A stretch of DNA of 40,210 nucleotides from contig JAAYUV010000007.1 in the NCBI GenBank assembly GCA_012517475.1, positions 1 to 40,210 on the forward strand, given 5' to 3'. The notes under the pieces are model-generated. The model was not told where the DNA came from. It searched no databases and worked only from the letters and a program-made list of their open reading frames with translations. The position numbers and the translations under genes are program-made. Positions within the stretch are counted from its first letter, which is position 1. Each line of letters starts with the position of its first letter. Shown piece by piece: positions 1 through 7,447 of the stretch. This DNA comes from Peptococcaceae bacterium (GTDB lineage: Bacteria > Bacillota > Desulfitobacteriia > Desulfitobacteriales > Syntrophobotulaceae).

Positions 1-88
1 CTGCAAAAAGCAATGAAAGAAGGTGATGACACGCACGGATAATTTTGCTATATTCATGTCAGCACTGAGGTGACTGAATCACTCCGGA

Positions 89-412
89 TTAGCCTGTCGG
101 TTTTGCGGCAGTTTCACTGCCGGAATTGACCGGACTATGCACTAATGTTGCTTTTGTTTTATTTACCGCGCTTACTTCATAAACATCTTCTTCAGATGGT
201 TTAAATTCAGGATTAGCTTTTTTCAAGATTTCCCGAATTTTACCTGTGTTTCCCTTACGTAAGTAGATAATCATAGATTCGGGTAAAACTGCATAGGCAA
301 GTGCAACAACAATAATTGGTAAAAATGCAATCCAATAGATGGCCCTCCAGCCAACGTTTTGAATTAGCACGACCCCGCTCAAAGTTGCAATTAATTGTCC
401 AACTTGGATGCT
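89..412 (-). pseudogene. MFS transporter remnant (aromatic-acid/H+ symporter-like)
   Basis: The frame reads GQLIATLSGVVL, then WRAIYWIAFLP and LPESMIIYLRKGN, followed by a polar stretch. This is the sixth membrane helix and start of the central loop of an AAHS-type major facilitator, which would normally have about 400-450 residues. Only about 105 codons remain; both the five preceding helices and the whole C-terminal half are absent. The piece begins directly after the TAG stop of the upstream crp gene and in the same reading frame, so it lies at a deletion junction rather than being a short gene with its own start (only an internal TTG is available, with no ribosome site). Substrate cannot be inferred. 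The last 15 or so residues look unrelated to the family and may be out-of-frame sequence. No function is expected. Confidence 0.7.
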
Positions 413-1036
413 CTAATTTTTAATACGGAAATAGCCTCTTCCTTTTTCAATTAACCCAAGTCTGGAGAATTCATTTAAATGTTCCGTTATCTTTGGTCTG
501 GTTGTTCCTAAAAAACCCGCCAGCTCATCATGGGTCACAATGATACGAATATCATCTTTTTTACTATATTTTTTAATCTCATCGTAATTATTTATTAGTA
601 AACGAGCAATCCTTTGCGGTAGTTTAAATGAGGCATTCTCTACTTGAAGCTGCATAGTCCTAATTTTTTTAGCCAGGCTGTTCATCATCATATTCATAAG
701 AATAGAATTAGACGGTAGAATTGCCAGAACTTTCTCCCTGGGAATAAACAAAACTTTGGTTTTGGCTAGTGCTATTGCAGTGCAAAGGTTGGTCCCGCCG
801 TCAATTAACGATGTTTCTCCCAATATGCAAGGTGTCCTAATTATCTCAATGGTTCTTCCCATTCCGTCAGGAAAAATTGTACATAATCTTATTTTTCCCT
901 GTTTAAAATAGTAAAGTCCTTTTGAATGTTCATATTTTTTATAAATAGTGTCGCCATAATCAAATTCCAGGGGCTCTCCGCTCTCAAATAAATCATTCAA
1001 AAGGTTTTCTTCTGATAATTCATCCACTTTTATCAT
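413..1036 (-). CDS. Crp/Fnr-family transcriptional regulator 1
   Basis: A 207-residue protein with an N-terminal cyclic-nucleotide-binding-like beta barrel (about 20-120), a dimerisation helix (about 120-150, rich in Met and Lys) and a C-terminal winged helix-turn-helix (LAGFLGTTRPKITEHLNEF, about 170-190). It lacks the N-terminal cysteine cluster of true FNR and the Arg-Ser cAMP contact of Crp, so the ligand is probably not O2-labile iron-sulfur or cAMP. It resembles the CprK-type regulators of organohalide- and sulfur-respiring clostridia. A second family member lies immediately upstream in the same orientation. The C terminus ends early (GYFRIKN) exactly where the MFS remnant begins, so a few native residues may be missing. 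Start is ATG, with a G-rich stretch (seven Gs) a few bases upstream instead of a normal ribosome site. Target genes are unknown; the adjacent oxidoreductase is a candidate. Confidence 0.88.
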   Translation of the reverse strand: MIKVDELSEENLLNDLFESGEPLEFDYGDTIYKKYEHSKGLYYFKQGKIRLCTIFPDGMGRTIEIIRTPCILGETSLIDGGTNLCTAIALAKTKVLFIPREKVLAILPSNSILMNMMMNSLAKKIRTMQLQVENASFKLPQRIARLLINNYDEIKKYSKKDDIRIIVTHDELAGFLGTTRPKITEHLNEFSRLGLIEKGRGYFRIKN

Positions 1037-1093
1037 AGCAAGACCCCCCCAAGTTTGCTAAACCAATAATTATAATCCGCTTACATTCTTATG

Positions 1094-1123
1094 TTTATAA
1101 TATAATCTTTTAGGGAAAATCAA
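1094..1123 (-). promoter_or_regulatory. Candidate sigma-A promoter for crp regulator 1
   Basis: On the minus strand TTGATT (1118-1123) and TATAAA (1094-1099) are separated by 18 bases, about 60 bases upstream of the start codon at 1036. Both boxes match the consensus at most positions. The region lies between two same-strand crp genes, so regulator 1 can be transcribed independently. This is pattern matching only. Confidence 0.5.
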
Positions 1124-1158
1124 TGTAATTTTGGGTACATTTCTTTCAAGCAGGTTCC

Positions 1159-1824
1159 TTATCTTGAGGTATCTGCATTACTCAGCTTTTTTAGTCCTTC
1201 GTAATCCTTGATAAGGATAAATCCTTTACTCTTTTCAATTAATCCGGACTTACAAAATTCATTAAGATATTTAGTTATGAGTGGTCTTGTCGTTCCAAGT
1301 AAATTCGCCAGATCATCATGCTTAATCACTAGTTTTTGGCTCATTTCTTTATTAGGAAATACTCCATAGTCATTATAATTAAACAGAAAATAAGCCAGTC
1401 TTTGTTTCATAGGAAATAACATATCGTTAACCTGCATATGCATCCATCTCATTTTTGTTGCCATAATCCTCAATATAATCATATAAAGACCTTGATTCTC
1501 AGATAAGAATTTCAAGGCGTCTTCTCTTGAAATAAATACGATTTCCGTTGGATCAATCGCTATGGCGGAACAAGTATTCATCCCACCGTCGATTACAGGT
1601 GTTTCTCCTAAAAAACAAGGCGCATCCAGAAAAGTAAATATTTTTTCTTTACCGTTGGGAAAAAACATACATGTTTTAATTTTTCCCTTCTTTATGCAGA
1701 CTAACCCGGAAGATGGCTGATCCTGAAAAAAAATAATTTCATTTGGATCAAATTTCCTTGCAGTACCTAATTTAAGCAGATTTTCCCAGGTACCCTGATC
1801 AATAGAAAGTTCTTTTTTAATCAT
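1159..1824 (-). CDS. Crp/Fnr-family transcriptional regulator 2
   Basis: A 221-residue paralogue of the neighbouring regulator, with the same layout: effector barrel (about 20-125; FLGETPVIDGGMNTCSAIAI near 75-95), dimer helix, and a winged helix-turn-helix (LANLLGTTRPLITKYLNEF). It has several cysteines in the barrel and none arranged as an FNR cluster, so thiol redox sensing as in CprK is possible but unproven. Compared with regulator 1 it has about 14 extra C-terminal residues, which suggests that regulator 1 has lost its tail. Start ATG is preceded by AAGGAAGGGTGTT, a reasonable ribosome site. The two regulators face away from the oxidoreductase gene at 2131 and share its 306-base upstream region. 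Confidence 0.9.
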   Translation of the reverse strand: MIKKELSIDQGTWENLLKLGTARKFDPNEIIFFQDQPSSGLVCIKKGKIKTCMFFPNGKEKIFTFLDAPCFLGETPVIDGGMNTCSAIAIDPTEIVFISREDALKFLSENQGLYMIILRIMATKMRWMHMQVNDMLFPMKQRLAYFLFNYNDYGVFPNKEMSQKLVIKHDDLANLLGTTRPLITKYLNEFCKSGLIEKSKGFILIKDYEGLKKLSNADTSR

Positions 1825-2130
1825 AACACCCTTCCTTTACGGGTTAGAGTCTAAACATACTTTATAATTACTTTAAATTATATGGAGTAACCGGATAAAA
1901 TCAATATCCGAATATCTCTTTATATACTATTATATAACTTTTAATATTTATTACCTGACAAGTCCCCTATAGGAAAAAACCATTATCTTATTCTTTCTTA
2001 AAAGAATCTTCTTACCTATGGGAAATATTTCTTTATTAAAGAATCCTATTGACGATTATGAGATTAATGGTATTTTATAATATAAAAATAACATAAAATG
2101 TTTATTGTTATATAATAGGAGAGATGTTAC
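1825..2130. other. AT-rich divergent intergenic region
   Basis: No gene is visible. The region separates crp regulator 2 (leftward) from the oxidoreductase (rightward) and should hold both promoters. A TTGACG at 2049-2054 and a TATAAT at 2076-2081 are visible on the plus strand, but the 21-base spacing is too long for a standard promoter. Several imperfect A/T-rich palindromes occur; none is a clean FNR or CprK box. The AGGAGAG ribosome site of the downstream gene is at 2117-2123. Confidence 0.4.
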
Positions 2131-3369
2131 ATGAAAAAACATATTGTTGAAGAAGCAAAGCGATGCCTTCAGTGTAAGAAACCAAGCTGTGTCAAGGGCT
2201 GCCCCGTGAGCACGCCAATCAACCAAATCATCGAAAAATTTCTTAACGGACAAATCATGGAAGCGGGTGAACTCCTATTTCAAAATAATCCTCTTTCCGT
2301 TATCTGTTCACTGGTATGTCCTCATGAAAAGCAATGTGAGGGACATTGTATCTTACACAAAAAAGGTGTTCCGATTCATTTCGGAGATATTGAATATTAT
2401 ATTTCAAGCTATTATTTAAATATGGTTAAGCCGGATTCTCCCGCTATCAAAGGCAAAAAAATAGCAATCATTGGTTCCGGGCCTGCGGGAATAACCATCG
2501 CGATTATTTTGGCTTCCAGGGGTTATGATATTGCCCTCTTTGAAGCCCATGATCAGATCGGTGGGGTTCTCCGTTACGGAATCCCTGAATTCAGACTTCC
2601 AAAAAACATACTTGAAAAATATAAAGAGAAACTTATGGTCATGGGTATTAAAATCAGGCCCAATACCTTTATCGGGCAAGTCCTTACCGTCGATGATTTG
2701 TTTAGAGACGGTTACGAGGCCGTATTTGTGGGGACAGGGGTATGGAAGCCAAAGCCCTTGGGTATTAAAGGGGAAAGCTTGGGACATGTTCATTATGCCA
2801 TAGACTATTTAAAAAATCCTTCCGTCTATGAGTTAGGTCATAGGGTCTGTATTATCGGGGCCGGAAATGTCGCGATGGATGTCGCCCGCACCGCAATCAG
2901 AAACGGTGTCAGAGAAGTTTACATTATGTACAGGTCCGGATATGAAGACATTACCGCGGATAAACATGAAGTTGATTATGCCATGATTGACGGCGTAAAA
3001 TTCGAATATAACAAATCGCCGGTAGAATTTGTGGATGAAGGCGTTATTTATCAGGAGACTGAGACGGTTAAGGATCAGGAAGGAGATTCGATCATTCACG
3101 TGCAGGAGGGTCCCGCAACTCTCTTCAAGGCCGATTCCGTTATCATTGCAATCAGCCAGGGGCCGAGGGATACTATTGTATCCAGCACCAGGGGAATCGC
3201 GGTCGATGAAAAGGGACTGATCATGACGAATCAAACCGGAATGACAACCAGAGAAGGTGTATTTGCTTCCGGTGACGTCGTCACCGGGGCCAGAACCGTA
3301 GCAGAAGCGGTAAGAGTCTCCAAGATAGTCGCAGATGCCATGGACCGGTATGTTAAGTCCGTAAGATAG
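2131..3369 (+). CDS. GltD-family NAD(P)H-dependent flavin/iron-sulfur oxidoreductase
   Basis: A 412-residue protein of the glutamate synthase small subunit/NfnB family. The N terminus carries a cysteine-rich ferredoxin-like domain (CLQCKKPSC..GCP at about 13-26; CSLVCPHEKQCEGHC at about 60-75). An FAD-binding Rossmann motif (GSGPAG, about residue 113) and a second nucleotide-binding motif for NAD(P)H (GAGNVAMDVAR, about 240) follow, and the usual C-terminal FAD contact (FASGDVVTGARTV) is intact. Proteins of this type move electrons between NAD(P)H and ferredoxin or a partner subunit. No large glutamate synthase subunit is nearby, so it is not a standard GOGAT and the partner is unknown. It is a little shorter than the 450-490 residues of GltD but looks complete. 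AGGAGAGATGTTAC precedes the ATG. A 19-bp hairpin follows at 3431-3475. Confidence 0.88.
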   Translation: MKKHIVEEAKRCLQCKKPSCVKGCPVSTPINQIIEKFLNGQIMEAGELLFQNNPLSVICSLVCPHEKQCEGHCILHKKGVPIHFGDIEYYISSYYLNMVKPDSPAIKGKKIAIIGSGPAGITIAIILASRGYDIALFEAHDQIGGVLRYGIPEFRLPKNILEKYKEKLMVMGIKIRPNTFIGQVLTVDDLFRDGYEAVFVGTGVWKPKPLGIKGESLGHVHYAIDYLKNPSVYELGHRVCIIGAGNVAMDVARTAIRNGVREVYIMYRSGYEDITADKHEVDYAMIDGVKFEYNKSPVEFVDEGVIYQETETVKDQEGDSIIHVQEGPATLFKADSVIIAISQGPRDTIVSSTRGIAVDEKGLIMTNQTGMTTREGVFASGDVVTGARTVAEAVRVSKIVADAMDRYVKSVR

Positions 3370-3430
3370 GGATAAAGCAACAAGGCCAATATTTATTAAA
3401 ATGTTTTTATTGACAAAATAAGTATAAATA

Positions 3431-3475
3431 AATAAACTTGGCATATACCCCTTATTGGTATATGCCAAGTTTATT
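3431..3475 (+). terminator. Perfect 19-bp hairpin, likely terminator
   Basis: AATAAACTTGGCATATACC (3431-3449) and its exact reverse complement (3457-3475) enclose a 7-base loop, 61 bases after the oxidoreductase stop. The trailing sequence is AT-rich (TTACTAACTTC) rather than a clean T tract, so it may terminate by the stem strength alone or work in both directions. Confidence 0.6.
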
Positions 3476-3542
3476 TACTAACTTCAAATGAACAAACTTA
3501 TTTGAGGTTTTATTTAAAAACAGATCGTCATCTATAAATAGT

Positions 3543-3572
3543 TTGTACTAATTATGCTTTTTTGGGTATTAT
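3543..3572 (+). promoter_or_regulatory. Weak candidate promoter for rfbA
   Basis: TTGTAC (3543-3548) and TATTAT (3567-3572) with an 18-base spacer lie about 45 bases before the rfbA start codon. Each box has one or two mismatches. The hairpin upstream suggests that rfbA starts its own transcript. Confidence 0.35.
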
Positions 3573-3614
3573 TAATTGTAAAGTAACTTTTAATCTTCTA
3601 ACGAAGGGGTCATT

Positions 3615-4487
3615 ATGAAAGGAATAATTCTTGCGGGAGGAAGTGGCACTCGATTATATCCACTTACCAAAAGCGTTTCCAAACAAATGCTTCCGATTTA
3701 TGATAAACCCATGATCTATTACCCACTTTCTGTCCTGATGCTGGCTGGAATAAAGGATATTTTAATTATTTCAACTCCAACGGATACGCCAGGATTTGAA
3801 CAGTTATTGGGCGACGGCAAGGATCTTGGTATATCCTTAACCTATGCCATTCAACCAGAGCCCCGGGGAATAGCGGAAGCATTTACTATTGGTGAAAAGT
3901 TTATCCAACAGGATCGGGTAGCTCTGATCCTTGGCGATAATATTTTTTACGGACAGGGCTTTACCCCTTTACTCCATAACGCAGTTGACAGGAAATCCGG
4001 AGCTACTGTATTTGCCTATCGGGTTAAAAATCCTGAACAATTCGGTGTTATCGAATTTGATGCAAGTCATAATGCTATTTCAATAGAAGAAAAACCTGAA
4101 AAGCCGAAATCAAACTTTGCCGTTACAGGTTTATACTTTTATGATAATGATGTTGTTACGATAGCGAAAAACCTGAAACCTTCCAGTCGGGGAGAATTAG
4201 AAATAACTGATATCAATAAAGTCTACCTGGAAAAAGGAAAGCTTAATGTGCAATTATTAGGGCGAGGATTTGCCTGGTTAGATACAGGAACACCTGAATC
4301 CTTACTTGATGCTTCTCATTTTATCCAAACAATTGAAAAAAGACAGGGATTTAAAGTAGCCTGTCTTGAGGAAATTGCATTTTATATGGGTTATATATCA
4401 CGGGATCAATTGGTACTTCTCGCCAGCAGATTGTTAAAAAACGAATACGGCAAATATCTTATGGGTATTGCCGAAGGTACCAATTAA
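3615..4487 (+). CDS. rfbA: Glucose-1-phosphate thymidylyltransferase
   Basis: A 290-residue nucleotidyltransferase that makes dTDP-glucose from dTTP and glucose 1-phosphate, the first step of dTDP-deoxysugar synthesis for surface polysaccharides or glycans. The nucleotide-binding signature [13 protein letters not shown] (residues 6-18), the sugar-binding [10 protein letters not shown] (about 82-92) and the metal-site GDNIFYG (about 112) are all present. Full length is normal for the family. The start ATG has GAAGGGG eight bases upstream. Its 3' end overlaps that of rfbB, which runs on the opposite strand, by 29 bases. rfbA and rfbB are usually co-directional, so this order suggests a local inversion. 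No rfbC or rfbD is present, so the product is not necessarily rhamnose; the wecE homologue at 21-22 kb offers an alternative fate for the intermediate. Confidence 0.95.
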   Translation: MKGIILAGGSGTRLYPLTKSVSKQMLPIYDKPMIYYPLSVLMLAGIKDILIISTPTDTPGFEQLLGDGKDLGISLTYAIQPEPRGIAEAFTIGEKFIQQDRVALILGDNIFYGQGFTPLLHNAVDRKSGATVFAYRVKNPEQFGVIEFDASHNAISIEEKPEKPKSNFAVTGLYFYDNDVVTIAKNLKPSSRGELEITDINKVYLEKGKLNVQLLGRGFAWLDTGTPESLLDASHFIQTIEKRQGFKVACLEEIAFYMGYISRDQLVLLASRLLKNEYGKYLMGIAEGTN

Positions 4488-5448
4488 TCGTTTCCGTTAT
4501 GCCCTCTTTAAATGTGTATCTTGGGTTCCATCCTAATTCAGTTTGGATTCTGGAGTAATCAATGGCATATCTTCTGTCGTGACCGGGTCGATCCTTGACA
4601 TAACTGATTAAATCTTCACTTTTATTAAGGTAATCTAATATTGTCTTAACAATTTCAAGGTTGGTTTTTTCATTATTTCCGCCGACATTATAGATTCTGC
4701 CAATTACTCCTTGATGGATAACTTTATCTATGGCGTCACAATGATCTTTCACATGAATCCAGTCTCTTACCTGCATTCCGTCTCCATAGATTGGAATGCA
4801 TTTATTTTTCATGCTATTTCTAATGGCAAGAGGAATTAACTTGTCGGGAAATTGGAATGGACCATAATTATTTGAACACCGTGTAATATTGACAGGCATT
4901 CCATAAGTCTGATAATAAGCCATAACCAACAAATCCGCACTTGCTTTGGAGGCAGAGTAAGGACTGTTTGGTGAAAGAGGCGATTTCTCGGTAAACTTTC
5001 CCTTCTCACCGAGAGACCCATAAACTTCGTCAGTGGAAACCTGGAGGAATCTGACACCCTCATTAAATGTACGACTGTATTGATCTTCTGAGTTTTCCTT
5101 CCAGGCATTTTTTGCCGCATGTAAAAGTGTTTGTGTTCCTAATACGTTCGTCTCAAGGAAAATATCCGGGTCTTCTATACTTCTGTCAACGTGGGTTTCC
5201 GCTGCAAAATTAATAACCGTATCGATCGCGTATTTATCAAATAGGTTTTCTACTAAGTTTCTGTTACATATATCCCCTTTGACAAAAGTATAATTTTTGT
5301 TCTTTTCTATGTCGCTTAAATTAGTAAGGTTACCTGCATACGTCAATAAGTCCAGGTTAATGATGTTATAACTATATGAAGAAAGCATATGCCTGATAAA
5401 ATTAGAACCAATGAAACCGGCGCCACCTGTAACGAGAATATTCTTCAT
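4459..5448 (-). CDS. rfbB: dTDP-glucose 4,6-dehydratase
   Basis: A 329-residue short-chain dehydrogenase of the RmlB family, converting dTDP-glucose to dTDP-4-keto-6-deoxyglucose with bound NAD+. Seen are the glycine motif [10 protein letters not shown] (8-17), the dehydratase signature STDEVYG (about 139) and the catalytic YSASK (about 165), plus the conserved [14 protein letters not shown] and RDWIHVKDH segments. Length is normal. It lies 18 bases downstream of the cytochrome b gene on the same strand and may be co-transcribed with the respiratory operon. The ribosome site GAGGAAGAATT precedes ATG. It supplies the substrate for the WecE-type aminotransferase encoded 16 kb away. Confidence 0.95.
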   Translation of the reverse strand: MKNILVTGGAGFIGSNFIRHMLSSYSYNIINLDLLTYAGNLTNLSDIEKNKNYTFVKGDICNRNLVENLFDKYAIDTVINFAAETHVDRSIEDPDIFLETNVLGTQTLLHAAKNAWKENSEDQYSRTFNEGVRFLQVSTDEVYGSLGEKGKFTEKSPLSPNSPYSASKASADLLVMAYYQTYGMPVNITRCSNNYGPFQFPDKLIPLAIRNSMKNKCIPIYGDGMQVRDWIHVKDHCDAIDKVIHQGVIGRIYNVGGNNEKTNLEIVKTILDYLNKSEDLISYVKDRPGHDRRYAIDYSRIQTELGWNPRYTFKEGITETINWYLRQYP

Positions 5449-5466
5449 AATTCTTCCTCTGCTGCT

Positions 5467-6168
5467 TCAACCTTCGATAACACTTCGGGCAGCACTCGGA
5501 GCCGTCTTGTCCGTATCTCCGGACTCGACTTCTTCCACCCATAAGGCGTGATGATGCCAGGCCCAATCCCTGGATACTCTGCCTCCAATCATTCCTTTAA
5601 TACTTTCCTTCGATCCCGGATGGAGTAAAGCAAGGAAGGCATGAGCCATAATCACGCTGCCCAAGCCCAACGCCGCAAAGGAATGGATAATGCGGGCCCA
5701 AGCGATAACTTCAGCGGAGGCGTTGCCAACCAGCATGATCCAACCGGTAATAATGATCACGGTGCAGCCTACGATTTGCAGCAGAGAATTAATTTTCTCA
5801 CCGCCGTTAAATCTGCCTTGTTTCGGGGTTTCCACTTTAAAGCCAAAAAAAGTTTTGGGAAAAGCCTTAACGAATTCCACATCATTCTTACTCCAATGAG
5901 TAACGTCATAAAGCCAGCGTTTTGTATTTTTCCAGGAAAAGAACACAAGAATGATCACCGGCACGAAAGTAAAGATGATGCCGAATAGGTGATGAATATT
6001 TGAAAAAAGCCTTAACCCCCCGGGCCCGATTAATGCCCCGAAGCCGCGAAAAACAAGAGCGCAGCCCGTCAGCAGCAGGATTACGAAAGATACGGCGTGA
6101 ACCCCGTGACCCAGCCGGGAAGGGAGACTGAAACGTACGATCGTATCACTGTTTTTTTCTTTACTCAT
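5467..6168 (-). CDS. Membrane cytochrome b subunit of the molybdoenzyme (PhsC/FdnI-like)
   Basis: A protein of about 233 residues with four predicted membrane helices and histidines placed for b-haem ligation (LGHGVHAVSF, NIHHLFG, IIHSFAAL, MAHAFLALLHPG). It should anchor the reductase at the membrane and pass electrons from menaquinol to the ferredoxin subunit. The ATG at 6168 is chosen because it overlaps the ferredoxin stop by 8 bases and has an AGGAGG-type site about 8 bases upstream; an extension to 6213 would run through the ferredoxin coding sequence. A haem-b anchor points to a Phs- or formate dehydrogenase-like complex rather than the NrfD-type anchor of classical polysulfide reductase. 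A nearly identical copy, altered at its C terminus, is at 22300-23019. Confidence 0.85.
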   Translation of the reverse strand: MSKEKNSDTIVRFSLPSRLGHGVHAVSFVILLLTGCALVFRGFGALIGPGGLRLFSNIHHLFGIIFTFVPVIILVFFSWKNTKRWLYDVTHWSKNDVEFVKAFPKTFFGFKVETPKQGRFNGGEKINSLLQIVGCTVIIITGWIMLVGNASAEVIAWARIIHSFAALGLGSVIMAHAFLALLHPGSKESIKGMIGGRVSRDWAWHHHALWVEEVESGDTDKTAPSAARSVIEG

Positions 6169-6856
6169 GATTTTTGTCTCCTCCTTTCGCATTGTTGAGG
6201 ACAACTCCCCCAACGACTGCCGCAGCCGCCAGTCCCAATATGCCTTTGCTTACAGGCTGAGCGACATCTTTCAGAACGTTTACATGGATCGGGGTAACAC
6301 AGGCCGGCGGCAAAACGGAAGAATCCATTTTGACCGGCGGTACATAATACATGCTGGTCCCCTGGATACGGACAGTCTGATGACTCGCCAGATACTCCGA
6401 TATTTCACTGCCTGGATCGTCGATATCGCCGAAGATCCGTACTTTGCACATGCAGGTGGAAACACAGGCAGGTATTCCTCCCTTAGCTACATAATCAGCG
6501 CAAAAACTGCATTTTTGCGGCAGGCCATCCTCATTGAGAACTCTGGCATTGTAGGGGCAGGCGGCCATACAGTACTTGCACTTGATACACTTATCCGAAT
6601 CGATTAATACGACCCCGTCTTCTCTCTTGTAAGTAGCCTTCGTCGGGCAAACTTTCTCACAGGGAGGTTGGTCACAGTGCTGGCATTGAACCGGGACAAT
6701 GACCCTGCTGAGCTTTGGGTACTCGCCTTCAACATGTTCTTCCAGTCTGTTGAAATACACGGCAGGAGAGAGTGACCACTGCATTTGACAGGCAATCCGG
6801 CAAGCGTTGCAGCCGATGCATTTATTGGGATCGATACACATTGCATATTTGGTCAT
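6161..6856 (-). CDS. Four-cluster ferredoxin subunit of the molybdoenzyme (PhsB/NrfC-like)
   Basis: A 231-residue electron-transfer subunit with four cysteine groups: CIGCNACRIAC (13-23), CQHCDQPPCEKVCP (about 60-73), CIKCKYCMAACP (about 92-103) and a distal CSFCADY..CVSTC (about 117-136), as in DmsB, PhsB and NrfC, so up to four [4Fe-4S] clusters. Near the C terminus a hydrophobic stretch (GILGLAAAAVVGGVV) could be a membrane anchor, which is less usual for this subunit. It lies between the TorD gene and the cytochrome b gene and overlaps the latter by 8 bases. It would wire the membrane cytochrome to the periplasmic-side catalytic subunit. Start ATG is followed by the TKYAMCIDPNKC segment typical of the family. 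Confidence 0.9.
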   Translation of the reverse strand: MTKYAMCIDPNKCIGCNACRIACQMQWSLSPAVYFNRLEEHVEGEYPKLSRVIVPVQCQHCDQPPCEKVCPTKATYKREDGVVLIDSDKCIKCKYCMAACPYNARVLNEDGLPQKCSFCADYVAKGGIPACVSTCMCKVRIFGDIDDPGSEISEYLASHQTVRIQGTSMYYVPPVKMDSSVLPPACVTPIHVNVLKDVAQPVSKGILGLAAAAVVGGVVLNNAKGGDKNHE

Positions 6857-6874
6857 GATTTATTACCCCCAGCG

Positions 6875-7447
6875 TTATACTGACAATGGATACCTTGAGT
6901 TGAATTGCCATATTTCCAGAATTTTAGCGGCACTGGCATACACAGGCCGTTTACTTTTGATAATTAAGGGCAGAATTTTACGGAGGAATGGTCTTACATG
7001 TTTTTCTTCAAATTCCTGCAGCTTTATCGTTTCTCCATTCAGCGCCAACAGTGCCAGGAACTCCAATTCCACAGCCAGATGGTCGGGCATTTCCCGTCTT
7101 TCATCACTGATTTCGAAACCACAGGCGTGATAGAAGGCTTGAATCTCTTCAGCTTCTTTTCCCAATACCCGGCCATGATCATTCAAGTGAACCGAGGCGT
7201 AAGGGATCGCCTCGATGTCCCAAGCTTCAAACAAGGGGATGTAATGCTCCCATAAGCTATTCAAGCGATTCTCACCTAACGGGTGCTCCCGACAAAACTC
7301 TTCGACTTCCTTGACATAGGCGCCGGATTCAGGGATTTCTTCCCGCCATAAATCCGCAAACTCTTCGAGATGATCCGAGATTTCGGGGTGAGGCCGATGA
7401 AATATCCCGGCAAAAGATAAATACAATTCTGCTGTCTTGATATTCAT
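6875..7447 (-). CDS. TorD/DmsD-family molybdoenzyme maturation chaperone
   Basis: A 190-residue all-helical protein. Its N-terminal YLSFAGIFHRPHPE, central LWEHYIPLFEAWDIEAIPYASVHL and PDHLAVELEFLALLAL segments match the TorD family, where the E-x-D/H-L-x-x-E-L-E-F motif is the hallmark. Such chaperones bind the Tat signal peptide and help insert the molybdenum cofactor before export. Its ATG overlaps the catalytic subunit's TGA (ATGA), showing translational coupling, and the ferredoxin gene follows 18 bases later. Its partner is almost surely the adjacent Tat-signal molybdoenzyme. Confidence 0.88.
   Translation of the reverse strand: MNIKTAELYLSFAGIFHRPHPEISDHLEEFADLWREEIPESGAYVKEVEEFCREHPLGENRLNSLWEHYIPLFEAWDIEAIPYASVHLNDHGRVLGKEAEEIQAFYHACGFEISDERREMPDHLAVELEFLALLALNGETIKLQEFEEKHVRPFLRKILPLIIKSKRPVYASAAKILEIWQFNSRYPLSV

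Noticed and set aside
2049-2081. TTGACG/TATAAT as promoter of the GltD-like gene
   Set aside because: The 21-base spacer is too long for a sigma-A promoter; it was recorded only as part of the intergenic description.
2833-3468. Long antisense open frame (211 codons) across the oxidoreductase gene
   Set aside because: It lies opposite a clear GltD-family gene, has no recognisable domain or ribosome site, and its composition reflects the complementary strand.
6161-6856. Formate dehydrogenase assignment for the reductase operon
   Set aside because: The catalytic subunit has a cysteine in the ATC motif at the Mo-ligand position, with a TorD chaperone and sulfur genes around; no formate-specific partner such as FdhD/FdhE is present.
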